Shown here in pieces: positions 12,600 through 26,155 of a stretch of 64,000 nucleotides of DNA (positions are counted from its first letter, which is position 1; every line of letters starts with the position of its first letter). The translations under genes and the position numbers were made by a program. The notes under the pieces are model-generated. The model worked only from the letters and a program-made list of their open reading frames with translations, ran no database searches and had not been told where the DNA came from. Location: assembly GCA_002914805.1 (NCBI GenBank), contig JXTB01000872.1, positions 1,542-65,541 of the forward strand, in the 5' to 3' direction. Source of the stretch: Parasponia andersonii. Lineage: Eukaryota; Streptophyta; Magnoliopsida; Rosales; Cannabaceae.

Positions 12600-13650
12600 A
12601 AAGCATCTAAATTACGTCGAAATATAGTTGAAACACATCGAAATAGGTCGAAAAGTGATCGAAATTTCAATCATTTTGATTTCGACGAGATTTCGATTGT
12701 CATCGAAAAATCTTATAGAAACTATCTCAAATGAGAACAAATAGCCAGGAGGTGGAAATTGTCCATCGAAAATCATCGAAAACAGTCGAAAAAAGATTAA
12801 TTACTAGCTAGTAGAAAGGGTCATCGAACTGTCATCGAAAAACAGTCGAACTAACATCGAAAATTTAGAACAGCCTTATTTTCTATTTTAAAATGTCATC
12901 GAAAATGTATCGAAATTTCAGCACTATTCATCGAAATAAAATCGAAACACAGTCGAAATAACATNNNNNNNNNNNNNNNNNNNNNNNNNNNNNNNNNNNN
13001 NNNNNNNNNNNNNNNNNNNNNNNNNNNNNNNNNNNNNNNNNNNNNNNNNNNNNNNNNNNNNAGAGCAGCCTTATATTCTATTTTAAAATGTCATCGAAAA
13101 TGTATCGAAATTTCAGCACTATTCATCGAAATAAAATCGAAACACAGTCGAAATTACATGGAAAGTTTATTTTACCTATTTTAAAATATCATCAAAAAGG
13201 TATCGAAATTTCGACTCCGTAAATCGAAACACAGTCGAAATACCATCAAAACACGTCGAAATATCATCGAATATCATCGAACTGTCATCGAAAAACAGTC
13301 GAACTAACATCGAAAATTTAGAACAGCCTTATTTTCCATTTTAAAATGTCATAGAAAATGTATCGAAATTTTAGCACTATTCATCGAAACCTCATCGAAA
13401 TAAAATCGAAACACAGTCGAAATAACATCGAAAGTTTATTTTACCTATTTAATACGGAGCATATTTAACCTAATTTCTCTTTTAAAATATTATCGAAAAG
13501 GTATCGAAATTTCGACTCTGTAAATCGAAACACATTCGAAATACCATCGAAAACACGTCGAATTTCACGTGATTTTCCGGTACTATTTTCAACCATACTC
13601 ATCAAAATATGATCAAAAATTTAGACCAGCTAATCGAAAATGCATCGAAA
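12600..13650. repeat. Right subterminal TCGAA array of the MULE
   Basis: Tandem, imperfect units contain CATCGAAAATGTATCGAAATTTC and AAATCGAAACACAGTCGAAAT words, in inverted orientation to the left array. Several units share a CAGCCTTATTTTCTATTTTAAAATG spacer. The assembly gap at 12965-13061 lies inside the array, between two nearly identical units, so the true copy number is unknown. One unit carries an inserted TIR end at 13450-13480. From 13650 to 14041 the sequence returns to unique AT-rich terminal DNA. Confidence 0.8.
12965..13061. other. Assembly gap, 97 N
   Basis: A run of 97 unknown bases flanked on both sides by near-identical copies of the subterminal repeat unit, which is why the assembly broke here. 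The true length is unknown. Confidence 0.99.
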
Positions 13651-14309
13651 AAATGTCGGGATGAAGTCAAAAATTTCTAAATCGTCTTCTACTACAAATG
13701 CCCTAAATTCAAAAAAAATAAAACCCTCAAATCATATTTTGCTTACCTTATTTTGGGGACTCATTTTTCTGAACGTAATTCTAAACAGCGAGAGAGATTT
13801 ACGATAGACGGCACGACGAGTTTTTGTCTTCCCCGGTTAATGACACGGTGGGTTCTTGGCTCTTCAGAGAAGGAGACGAAAAAAAGAGTTGGAGAGAGAG
13901 AAAAAAAAAGAGGAGTTTATGAGAAAAGAGACCTATTTTCTCTTAAGTATTAGTAACGGTATTTTCGTCCGCAAACATATTTTTCAAATATTTTTTAACT
14001 TTGCATACCAGCCAAAATAAGAGTATTATGGAGCATATTTATTGTTATAACCACATTTCACAGTCCAAAGACAAAACCCATCCGAGCAGAGTAAAAAAAC
14101 CGAAATGGGAATCAAGGAAAAGATGGAAATCGAAAAGGGTTCTTTCCAATTAATATAAGTTCCAACTTGAAACGTTGAAAAGGTACGACTATCAACACAA
14201 TTCATAAAGAAGCCCCAAAACCATGGCATGACCAGAGAAATATCCATATTCCATCACAGACCCAGGAAAAAAAAAAAAAAAGAGGCAAGCACAAAAGTAG
14301 AGTAAAACC

Positions 14310-17385
<3,076 letters not shown>

Positions 17386-19950
17386 TCACGTTAATTTTAT
17401 CCAGTCTGATGGAGGATGTTCTATGCTTCCATTCGCAATGCCCTCCATCGTACTCCCAACAAATTCACCAAATTCACCGCCATCCGTGGCCGACCATATT
17501 CTCAGTCCAGAAACAGTAGGAATGGAACTGAGACCTCTTCTGGGAGGCTCTCTACCAGGCTCCTCTCCTTGCATATTATCAATACCAGTTGCTGGCCACT
17601 TGTCACTCTTGTCAGCCAGATTAACCAGATTAACCGCAGCATCTTCCTCTTCATCAGACAAAGAATGAGATCGGGGTGATTCCGTCATGTTCGTGCGTTT
17701 TCGCTTGCAAGTCATTTTGTCACGCCTGTTAGAGTAACTGCGGGGTGCTGCACATGTTCCTCGCCTTGTCTCCTTAGTTTTTGTGCACGAAGGATTTTGA
17801 GTTTGGTTTGGATTAGGGGGCTGCTTTTGTGACTGCTTCAATCTATCCCCGGTTCCCTCCCAAGAATTTTTCAACTGTGCTAAACCATTTAGCATAACAT
17901 CTTCAGCCATCTTGAATAGTGCATCGCTTTTCGACGCATAGTACGCCATCTGAGCACCTAAGCTGTTGATGTGCCCAAACCGAGCACTATCCTCCGAACA
18001 AGTGTGATTGCATCCAAGTGCAGTTCCACGTATTTTCGACAATTTCTCTCGTGCACGCATCGTCCACTGCCATTGAATAAGCGAATCCGGTATTTTAGTA
18101 ACATTCATGACCTTCATGGTAGCAAAGATGTGCCGACAAGGAACACCGGTGGTGGGAAAGTAATTACACTGACATTGAAATTCCCCTGTCACTGTGTTAT
18201 ACTTCACCAACCTCTTGCTAGAGTTGTCACCATACTTTGTTATTGTGTAGTCTAAAACATCATCTGATCGTGAGCCCGGGAATACAATGTATTTCCCTTC
18301 CCTCTTAATTTGGTGTCTCACCCGGTAAAACATGCTTCTTGTGTAAATACTGGCTGCCTGTTTCTCGATTTCAACCATTATAGTTTCACAAATAACAGGA
18401 CTCGGGTTTAAGCTGTCAAAATCTTCCTTTGCCTCCTGATGTCTTAACCCGGATAGAGTGAGATCAAGAGCTCTTACAAGCTCTGCCAACGTCATCCCTT
18501 TTGTTACTTTCCCTTTCAAAAGTGAGTTCATACTCTCGGAACGCGGTGCGGTCGTCAATCCCCCAAAATAATGGCCCCGTAGGAAAGTCTCCGCCCAAGA
18601 CTTTTTTTCCTTGTACAAGGACTTACACCATTCGTTGTTCTCCAATCCAAATCGGTCGATTAGTTTACTCCATTCATCCTCAAACTGCTCCTCTGTATAG
18701 TATCTAAACATAAGGCGTCGCAATTCTCTTGCAAACTCTGGCTCATGTGTATTTTTCAGTGCATTCTTGTCTAGGTGCCATTTCCATAACCGATGGACCG
18801 CGCCTGGCATGAGCTCGGTAATTGCAGCATGCATTGCATCGTCACCAGCTGTAAGTACGGTCTCAGGACGTGAGTCTTTCATACAATCCATAAACGCCTT
18901 CGTGACCCATTTAAACGTTTCGACTGTCTTGTCCACAAGCAAAGCAAAACCAAATATTGTTGCTCTAAAATGAGGATTTAGACCTATCCAAACCAAGAGC
19001 GGTTTCCCATTTGCTTCATAAGTAGTATCAAATGCTATATTTCTCCCAAAAGCATGGTAGTCCGCTTGGCATCTCGAGTCCGCCCATACTATGTTTTTCA
19101 CTCTCTTGTGTTGATCATATGAATATACCCCATAAAAATTTACATCATGATCGGCTTTGTGCTCCAAATACCCAATTGCTCTTGCTGCGTCACCCTCCGC
19201 CAACTCTACCCGGTTTGATGAGCCAATCTTGTTGTACAAGTCTTTACTCGAGAAGCCCATCTTATGAGATCCACCACGCTGTTCTTCCATCGCATTCGTT
19301 GGCTTTGAAACCTCAGGTGTTGGGCCAAACAAAACTCTGTTAGATTGTAGAAACTGGGCACAACCCATGGTAGCAACGGGGTGCGAATGTTGTGTCCTGA
19401 ACTGCTTAACAACCCATTGAACACTCTTACGATTATGCGCAACTCGGAGTTTGACCAAGCAGCCGGTTCTTGTTATTGCCCTCGCAGCGCGTACTCTATC
19501 CACCCGTTGAAGATGCTTCGTGTCCCTTTGGCCTTCCCTAGAACACAACCACTCTCTGTACTTGACTCTTCCATCTGGTCCCTTTCTCATGTGTCCTTTT
19601 CTAACGGTAAAACCGGTCATTTGCGCGTACATGTTATAGAACAATTCCGCCTCTTCCAAGGAAGTGAACCTCTTTCCAACTAAGTCTTCACTTTTAAGTT
19701 GATGTGGTTCCTTCTCCAAACCAAAGGCTTCCATCGCCGTACGCCACCATCGCATACCATCAGGCCCATAATTTAATGGAAATATTTGTTGGCGGCCATG
19801 TTCAGAATCTGGTGGTTGCACAGGCACCACCACCTCCTCCTCCTCCTCCTCCTCCTCCTCCTCTGCTTCAGTCATTCGTGCTTGCATGCAGGCGTGCGCG
19901 TATGTGTCATTAACAAATTCTGTATAAAATTCAAAATGAACAAACTCCAT
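17386..19950 (-). CDS. FAR1-RELATED SEQUENCE (FRS) protein
   Basis: 854 aa in one coding exon. FHY3/FAR1-type proteins are transcription regulators derived from MULE transposases, acting in the nucleus in light signalling and other programmes. Residues 30-39 are an uninterrupted Glu run (GAG/GAA repeats). The FAR1 zinc DNA-binding domain spans about 97-192 (FTSLEEAELFY, C136, C164, HSH at 188-190). The transposase-like core is at about 305-400 (AFDTTYE, TAGDDAM, WHLDKN) and the SWIM finger at 593-607 (C-x-C-x9-C-x-H). A basic CKRKR stretch is near 735. The start at 19950 is the first ATG after a TTTAG acceptor near 19965. A later ATG before the Glu run is possible. Which FRS subgroup it belongs to cannot be decided here. 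Confidence 0.88.
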   Translation of the reverse strand: MEFVHFEFYTEFVNDTYAHACMQARMTEAEEEEEEEEEEVVVPVQPPDSEHGRQQIFPLNYGPDGMRWWRTAMEAFGLEKEPHQLKSEDLVGKRFTSLEEAELFYNMYAQMTGFTVRKGHMRKGPDGRVKYREWLCSREGQRDTKHLQRVDRVRAARAITRTGCLVKLRVAHNRKSVQWVVKQFRTQHSHPVATMGCAQFLQSNRVLFGPTPEVSKPTNAMEEQRGGSHKMGFSSKDLYNKIGSSNRVELAEGDAARAIGYLEHKADHDVNFYGVYSYDQHKRVKNIVWADSRCQADYHAFGRNIAFDTTYEANGKPLLVWIGLNPHFRATIFGFALLVDKTVETFKWVTKAFMDCMKDSRPETVLTAGDDAMHAAITELMPGAVHRLWKWHLDKNALKNTHEPEFARELRRLMFRYYTEEQFEDEWSKLIDRFGLENNEWCKSLYKEKKSWAETFLRGHYFGGLTTAPRSESMNSLLKGKVTKGMTLAELVRALDLTLSGLRHQEAKEDFDSLNPSPVICETIMVEIEKQAASIYTRSMFYRVRHQIKREGKYIVFPGSRSDDVLDYTITKYGDNSSKRLVKYNTVTGEFQCQCNYFPTTGVPCRHIFATMKVMNVTKIPDSLIQWQWTMRAREKLSKIRGTALGCNHTCSEDSARFGHINSLGAQMAYYASKSDALFKMAEDVMLNGLAQLKNSWEGTGDRLKQSQKQPPNPNQTQNPSCTKTKETRRGTCAAPRSYSNRRDKMTCKRKRTNMTESPRSHSLSDEEEDAAVNLVNLADKSDKWPATGIDNMQGEEPGREPPRRGLSSIPTVSGLRIWSATDGGEFGEFVGSTMEGIANGSIEHPPSDWIKLT

Positions 19951-20460
19951 AAATTTTTGACAGCTAAAGATCAAATGAACAAAACAAAAGAGAAACTCAA
20001 TACCAAGTAAGTGTATGACTTGGAAAGTAAAAATAAAATACAAATATAGCCCTTGCCAAACTGACTTCTTATCTACCTAGTTTCGGGCAAAATGAGCATG
20101 TGAGAAATTTTTATCAGCAAAACATGACCTTCCTCTCGGGACCATTTTTCAAATAAAATAAAATTTTTGGACTGACAGTTTGTTTCTTTTAAAGTCATTT
20201 TTGCTCGATTCCTCATCGACATAATTTGATACTAACTACCAAATTCCAATAAAAAATTTTGTGAAATTAAGTCCAAAATCCCTGGCTATTGAGTGTGTGT
20301 ATTACAATTGGTGATGATGACTCCAAAAGCTGATCAAATGTACTCCATTTATAACAAGGGGGGCAGGGGTGGGGAAGAAATTTATCAGCATTATTTTCTT
20401 GGTAAAGCATTTAAATTAGAAGTTTATATTATAAGGTAAAAAAAAAATCAAGGCACTTAC

Positions 20461-20640
20461 CAAGTTATGAGGGCCTGAATCCGAAGAAAGGAAGGAAAAG
20501 GCTCAGAAAAGCACCGATGGGGATTCGATTCGTTGGAGACTGGTATTGTAAGGGAACGCACTGATGAGGTCGAACAAATGGTAAAGTGCGTGAGAAATTG
20601 AGAATGAGAAAATGAATGAGGGAGGGAAAAAAAACCTAAT
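20461..20640 (-). other. Probable 5' non-coding exon of the FRS gene
   Basis: A donor-like CAAG..AACTTG|GTAAGTGCC on the minus strand at about 20460 pairs with the TTTAG acceptor near 19965, giving an intron of roughly 500 bp in the 5' UTR. The exon side (20470-20640) is richer in G and C and purine-rich than the flanks. The upstream boundary is not defined. Confidence 0.45.
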
Positions 20641-21330
20641 TCCCCATCCCTCTTTAGCCTTGTCCAAAACGACGCCGATTGGTATTATTCTTTTTTTTTT
20701 TTTTTTTTTGAAAGGGGGGTATTATTCTTTTTATAACCAAAAGTTTTATCAAGTTGCCATATGTCATCACATCTAATTTGCTAAATCTATATATACTAGT
20801 TTATATATAAAGCACGTTTTCTTTTGCTTAGGAAAAAAAAAATTAAAATTATATGCATGCTAAAATTAATAGAAAGTATGTTTCAATTATTAAAAAAGAA
20901 TTATATAGCAAATTTGATTTTTATTTTAAGAGAAAGAGTATTTTTTTTATGTAGAAAGTGGAAACTTATAAAATAACATTTCTCTAATATGTAAAGAATT
21001 GATGGTCTAATTTCTAACTAAAATGCATGAAGCAAAATGGACCTCTTTTGTGGTTTCCAAACAATTTTACACAAACACCATAAAAGTAGGTACTGGGACT
21101 CATTTACAACAAAAAAATAATTATTAATCAAACACTTAAAAATACTTAAAAAATAAACAAATAAAAAAGAATAAGCAAATAAATGGACAATAAAGTTCCC
21201 AAGCCCATCTAGGCTTCTATTTATACTAATAAATATGGGAAGAGTAGAATATGAATTTAACAATAACAACAGCTCTAGCTCCTTTATTAACAACTTGTTA
21301 TCATCCAAAAAAAAAAAAAACTCTCTATGG
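20641..21330. other. Upstream spacer of the FRS gene
   Basis: AT-rich, with a poly-T run at 20691-20708 between two GGTATTATTC repeats. No gene was seen. The FRS promoter is expected in the first part, but no confident core element was found. Confidence 0.5.
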
Positions 21331-22015
21331 AGAGAAATTAAGGAAAATATGCAATGATAACATAGGAAATTTGATACATATGCTCACAAAAAAAATCCTA
21401 TGCATATTGACAAAAAAAATACTCTTAAAAAACAGAAATTTGATTAAATATGCACACATATAAAATAAATTTGTTTAAATCTTCAAAAAAAAATGAAAAT
21501 CAAGTTTACTTTAAAGGTAATTGGGTATAGTTTAAATTAGCTTATTACTAAATTTTGAGATGTTATGAATGTTATGAGGTAAGTTATATATTAAATAATT
21601 ATTTTTAGCTAAATTTTGCGATTCTCATCAAAAACTCGAGATAATTATCTAAATTTTTCGATGATGTTTGATAAAAGTGGTATTCTCAATAATTAATAAA
21701 ACTAGTATTTTTGATATCTTTTGTCTTTCGATGCAATTTCGATGATGATATGTTCAATAGAATCTTAATAATGGTCATATTTTCGATAAAATTTTAATGA
21801 AAGTAGTATATTAGATACTTTTAGATGTTATTTTGATAAGTGGTATTTTCGATGATATTTCAATGAAAATGGTATTTTTGATACTTTTTGATGTAATTTT
21901 AGTAAGTGATATTTTCGGTAAAATTTAAATGAAAATGCCTTTTTTTTTATAACTTTTGATGTAATTTTGACCTAATTTCAATGCAGTAAAATTTTTTATA
22001 ATATTTGAACACTTT
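21331..22015. mobile_element. Decayed terminus of a related MULE
   Basis: It starts GAGAGAAATTAAGGAAAATATGCAATGATA, closely resembling the left TIR at 5315. It then runs into 21600-22010, which is full of degenerate TTTTCGATGATATTTCAATG words like the TTCGA array at 5862-6350. The copy is much more mutated than the element at 5315. No transposase is seen after it. Beyond it, 22015-23270 is AT-rich spacer with an AT microsatellite (22530-22552) and no recognisable gene. Confidence 0.6.
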
Positions 22016-23598
22016 TTGACAGTTTCGAAAATTGTGATAAAAAGAAGGCATGGATTAACTCGAATTTAATTTTTTTCATATATAAATTTTCCCAAAATAT
22101 CACGAAATTTGATATTGAACTATTTTAAACTATACTCATTGTATTTAAATAAAGAAATTTAGATGATTACTTATGTTTGAGAAACAAAATGTCTCAAAAC
22201 TTTAAAACATAGAGAGATATGAAAAAGATATTAATAGTAGTTTGGTCTTCTAAGATGAATATATGCATATATTACAAAGATTTATTGAAAAGAACATACA
22301 CCTCAAATTTCATATATTTTTATGCATATTTATTTTAATTTTTTTCTATCAACTTTTTTGTCAGATACTATATTTATTCTTTGACATATGTTCTTTTCAT
22401 TTTTCAAACAATTAAAATAGATGACCTGCCATTTGAGTGTTTAATTTGAAATTATAAAAAAGACGTGTTAATATATAAAGGAGAATATTTGACATAGAAT
22501 TTGATATAGAGGTTGTTGTTAGTATTATATATAATTATATATATATATATATGCAATCAATAATTGTGCTACAAATTACTGTAAATTAATATTTTGATAC
22601 TTAAAATCTCTACAAATTTCTACACATAATGTTATTTAACCGATCTTAACAATAAAAAGAAAACAATTTTTGTTGTTCTTTGACTTCTTTATAAGTAATA
22701 TTTCTAATCTACATAATCAACTCATGAATTCAAGTTTCCCAAAATCAAATATCATATATTTAATTTGAAAAAAAATCCAAAATATAAGATAATGCAATGA
22801 TAAAAAAATAAATAGAAATATAATTCTCCTATTACATTTTGAGACTAGAATAATAATATAAAAACATAAAATAACAAAATATTCAAATTACAAATTTTAG
22901 GATTGGTTTTCTTTTTACATGTACAGATGCAAAAAAAAAAAAACATGCTTAGGCTCCCAAAATTTAATATTGTTAAGGAAAATAAGACTTATAATCAGAA
23001 CATCATCATTGTAACAAACCTTACTTCAAGCCTCCATTGGGCCTGGAGCACAAATTTATGGTTCTTATACACAAACTGTTATCATTATACATCCAAACTA
23101 TACTTTGTGGGCTCCATAACCTTAAGGATTTTCTCTCATGTCCCCAACCCTACTTGTACCTAAGATCTTCACTTTAGGAAGGACTTACAAACTTAGTTAG
23201 TACCAATTGTTCTATTAAATCAATTGATACCATCTAAGCTCGTAATTCCTTCTTAAAGTAGAGGTCTTAGATTCAAATAGAGCTAGTTACTAGATCTAAC
23301 TCATCACACAAGATTTCGTCAGGGTGTTCCTATCAAGTATGACCTTTTGTGACCCAGCACTGATGGCAAAGAGAAGATTTATGACAATTATTAAAAATTG
23401 AACTCAAGAATTGAGTGTGGTCTTACTAAGCAAAGTCTCTCATTTTTTCAAGAAATCATGAATGAGAATAAGTTTTTATCTTAGGAGGTATGTCACTAAA
23501 CAAAGTCTCTACTTTTTCAACAAATCATAAATGTGATTGTTGTATTTGCTGAAATTGGAAAATTGTAATTTGTTTTGATGTTGCAACAAGCGACAATG

Positions 23599-24240
23599 TG
23601 ATTACACATAATTCGGTTATTTTGGATGAGAAATTCACTCAGTTGATGGATAGTAATTTCAACTCAAACTCTTCGATCGTTGATGAAGAGTTAAAACGAC
23701 ATATTTTGGATCAGTCACCCAAACCTTGTGACATGGTATGGAAAAAGCCAAAAAGTTGTATATGTCATTAAATATAAGTGGTAAATATTAGGTTACACTA
23801 AAAGCAAATTTAGATACATTTGAGTTGATTGTATATGACTACAGTCATGTATTGACCACAACAGATGATTTGAACAATGTGATATTACTACTCCAAACAA
23901 TGATCCCAACTATGCTCTATTTATCTGGACACTTTGAACAAGTACTACAGCATCTTTATGTTCCATGGCCATACATTCGCCTTGTTGACGTGCCTCAAAT
24001 TGATTCATAAGTTCTTATTTATCTCATCTCATATAGTTTATTTTACTAAGTAGTTAATTATAATAAGCATTTTATTATTTTGATAACAACAGTGGCTGTG
24101 TAATGTATGTGATTAAGTTCATTGAACTTGGCATAACTGGTCTTTCATTTCATTATCTCACTAATGATAAAGTATCTTTCTTCAAAAAGAAAATGGCTAT
24201 AGAAACTTTTTACCAAGATTGGGATCCTTAGTTTATATTT
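23599..24240 (+). pseudogene. Ulp1-like protease relic, left arm
   Basis: Fragments of a C48 peptidase are readable: LDTFELIVYDYSHVL (the Asp-bearing strand), an intron-like gap, then SGCVMYVIKFIELGI, matching the (G)DCGVYVIKFIEL block that holds the catalytic Cys. The region around the catalytic His is disrupted: the sister arm reads KHWITL where this arm has an extra base and TAG in place of the Trp codon (about 23780-23800). Several other stops follow. It is a non-functional transposon-borne gene. Confidence 0.6.
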
Positions 24241-24333
24241 CCTATTGTATTTACTCAGGTCAACATTTCTCTTTTGTATTTGGACCTAATTTTGGAGTGC
24301 TCTCATTAAAGTCATACTATGGGGATATATGTT

Positions 24334-24769
24334 ATGCCAAAACCACATAATCTTACAAAATTCACTTGTAGGTAATAATCTAAAAAGACTTAATAACTAG
24401 TTCTACTGGGGTTGGTCCAATTAATTACTCAATAACTAATTCTACTGGGTTTGATCAAGCTCAACTGTATCCATCAACTGAATCTAATGGAGCTCGATTG
24501 GATCCATTCGACCTCAACTGTATTAATCGACCAGATCCAGTCAGATCGACTGAATCCAGTAGAGCTCAATTGAATTATAAAAGTGCATGTAAACTTTTCA
24601 TTCTAAATCTCAACTAGTCCAGTTGAGTACTCAATAACTAGTCTAGTTGAGTCCGACTGGATCCAATCGAGTGATCTAGTTAAGCTCGATTGAATCCAAT
24701 TGAGATCTGGTTATTAAGACTTTTTAGGTTATGTCCTACAATTGAATTTAGATCATGTGGTTTTGGCAT
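24334..24769. mobile_element. Fold-back MITE, 436 bp
   Basis: The ends ATGCCAAAACCACAT (24334) and its inverse ATGTGGTTTTGGCAT (24769) start terminal inverted repeats of more than 60 bp (..CCTAAAAAG-CTTAATAAC). The middle is made of AATCCAGT/ACTGGATT-like words in both orientations. GATATAT flanks it on both sides (24324-24330 and 24770-24776), with the next bases diverged. This suggests a 7-10 bp target duplication of Mutator type. There is no coding capacity. Confidence 0.65.
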
Positions 24770-24779
24770 GATATATCGA

Positions 24780-25140
24780 TGAGGAACATGAATATAGAAA
24801 TCTATATTATTATTAATTAGATTATTTTAGGATTATATTATTATATTTTATTTAATTATTAGGCTTTTTATTTTTCGTTTTGAGTAATTAATTTGATGTT
24901 TCCCTTTTACGATCATTTCTAGAAGATATTAGTTTCTAAGTTTTGTCTAAGAACTTCTTTATAAATAAGTTCTTCTATGTTCATTAATTTTCAAACTTGA
25001 TTAATGATATACAACTATTCAGAAATTCTCTCTCTAATATTATTCTTCTCTCTCTAAAGTTCTTCATCTTCTTCTCTTATTCTTTCTAAATCTGTCTCTT
25101 TCTCTCATTTTTTCTAAATTTTTACTATTGTTCTATATCA
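24780..25140 (+). repeat. 5' LTR (361 bp)
   Basis: It pairs with 28153-28531. The LTRs differ by many substitutions and small indels, so insertion is not recent. The TC-rich tail (25025-25125) differs in repeat length between the two. Confidence 0.7.
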
Positions 25141-25736
25141 TTTGGCATCACAACCTCGTTCAACTTTCTTAGACTGTATTGTTTCTCCGCTAAAAACTCT
25201 CCAAATTTCTTCGTTGCTCTTAGTTTAGAATTTATTTAGTTATTTTCGTCCAAAAAAGAAAAGCTTGTTGCCCGAAGTCCAATGCAACAAGTTTCTAAAA
25301 AAATGAAAATTAAAAAAAAATTACAATAAAGAGAAATGTGTTACTCTTCTTTACTACTCTTCTTTGCTTCCACCACCCTTACTCCCATCATTTGTGAGCG
25401 TTACCCACTTCTACCAGTAATCTACCTGCCACCGCAAGCCTCTAAAATTGTTGTTACTCACATTACAGTCAATGTTGATATTGTCCTTGGTAGGTATCAT
25501 TACTAGCCAATGACTTCTACCCTGTACCAGTCTATAACTCGAGTTTCAGCCACTATTTTGCAAGTTCCAATAATCACCAAACGTTCAAATCCTGCACCTG
25601 CAAGTCAACACTTTCATCTTGAAGATTTTTGCATTACCCTTGTTTGGTAATAATTTATACTCTTGAAGATTTTTCTGATGGTTTTATTAGTTAAGAAATT
25701 CATGAATGTGTTTTGATCCACTATAATTTTTGATAT

Positions 25737-25946
25737 ATGAGTGTTCTAATTTATTCTCCATACTATTACCATAAACCATATAAGGGTAATCAATATTATC
25801 ATAATTCACAATATGGTTGTGCTCTATATTATTCTCAACAATACCATAGCCACTCTAGCTATTACACTGAGGAGATAAGACACAATGATAGGGTCATAAG
25901 AGAAGTTCTTACCTATTATGGTATTTCAGACGATAATATCTTTTAG
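25737..25946 (+). pseudogene. Tyr/His-rich ORF in the non-autonomous LTR element
   Basis: 69 codons, unusually rich in Tyr, His and Ser (for example YYYHKPYKGNQYYHN), followed by an acidic tail ending DDNIF. It resembles no known domain to me. It may be the remnant of a gag-like, nucleic-acid-binding protein, or chance openness in an A/T-rich repeat. The continuation after the stop (26000-26100) also reads as Tyr-rich in places. Confidence 0.3.
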
Positions 25947-26155
25947 CTTGGATAAGTGCTATTGAGGAATTCTTTGACTATTATAATTTCACTGATGATC
26001 AGTGTATTTTTTATGCTAGTTGAAAATTAGTTAGACCTGCTAAAGTTTACATACAATGTGCAATTGACTATTACTATCATCTGTCTATCACTTTGTGAGT
26101 TGAGATGAAAGAAAAATTGGATACGATACTCTTATATTAACCTAATGTTAGTCAT

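Larger units (their letters stand above)
5315..14041. mobile_element. Mutator-like element (Kaonashi-type MULE) carrying mudrA and a Ulp1-like gene
   Basis: An 8.7-kb insertion in the 3' flank of the NATA1-like gene. The left end starts GAGAAATTAGGTTAAATATGC at 5315. The right end, read inward from 14041, is AAATATGCTCCATAATACTC and continues to match the left TIR (TTATTTTGGC..TATGC). Inside are TTCGA-rich arrays at both ends, a plus-strand mudrA transposase (6460-8743) and a convergent minus-strand Ulp1/DUF1985 protease gene (9213-12548). This gene pair is the hallmark of Kaonashi-type MULEs known from plants. Both genes are broken and the right terminus is truncated, so the copy is not autonomous. 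No 9-bp target duplication remains. Confidence 0.8.

Noticed and set aside
13753..13953. 66-codon plus-strand frame near the right MULE end
   Set aside because: Low-complexity K/E/R sequence from purine-rich DNA. Not conserved with any MULE protein.
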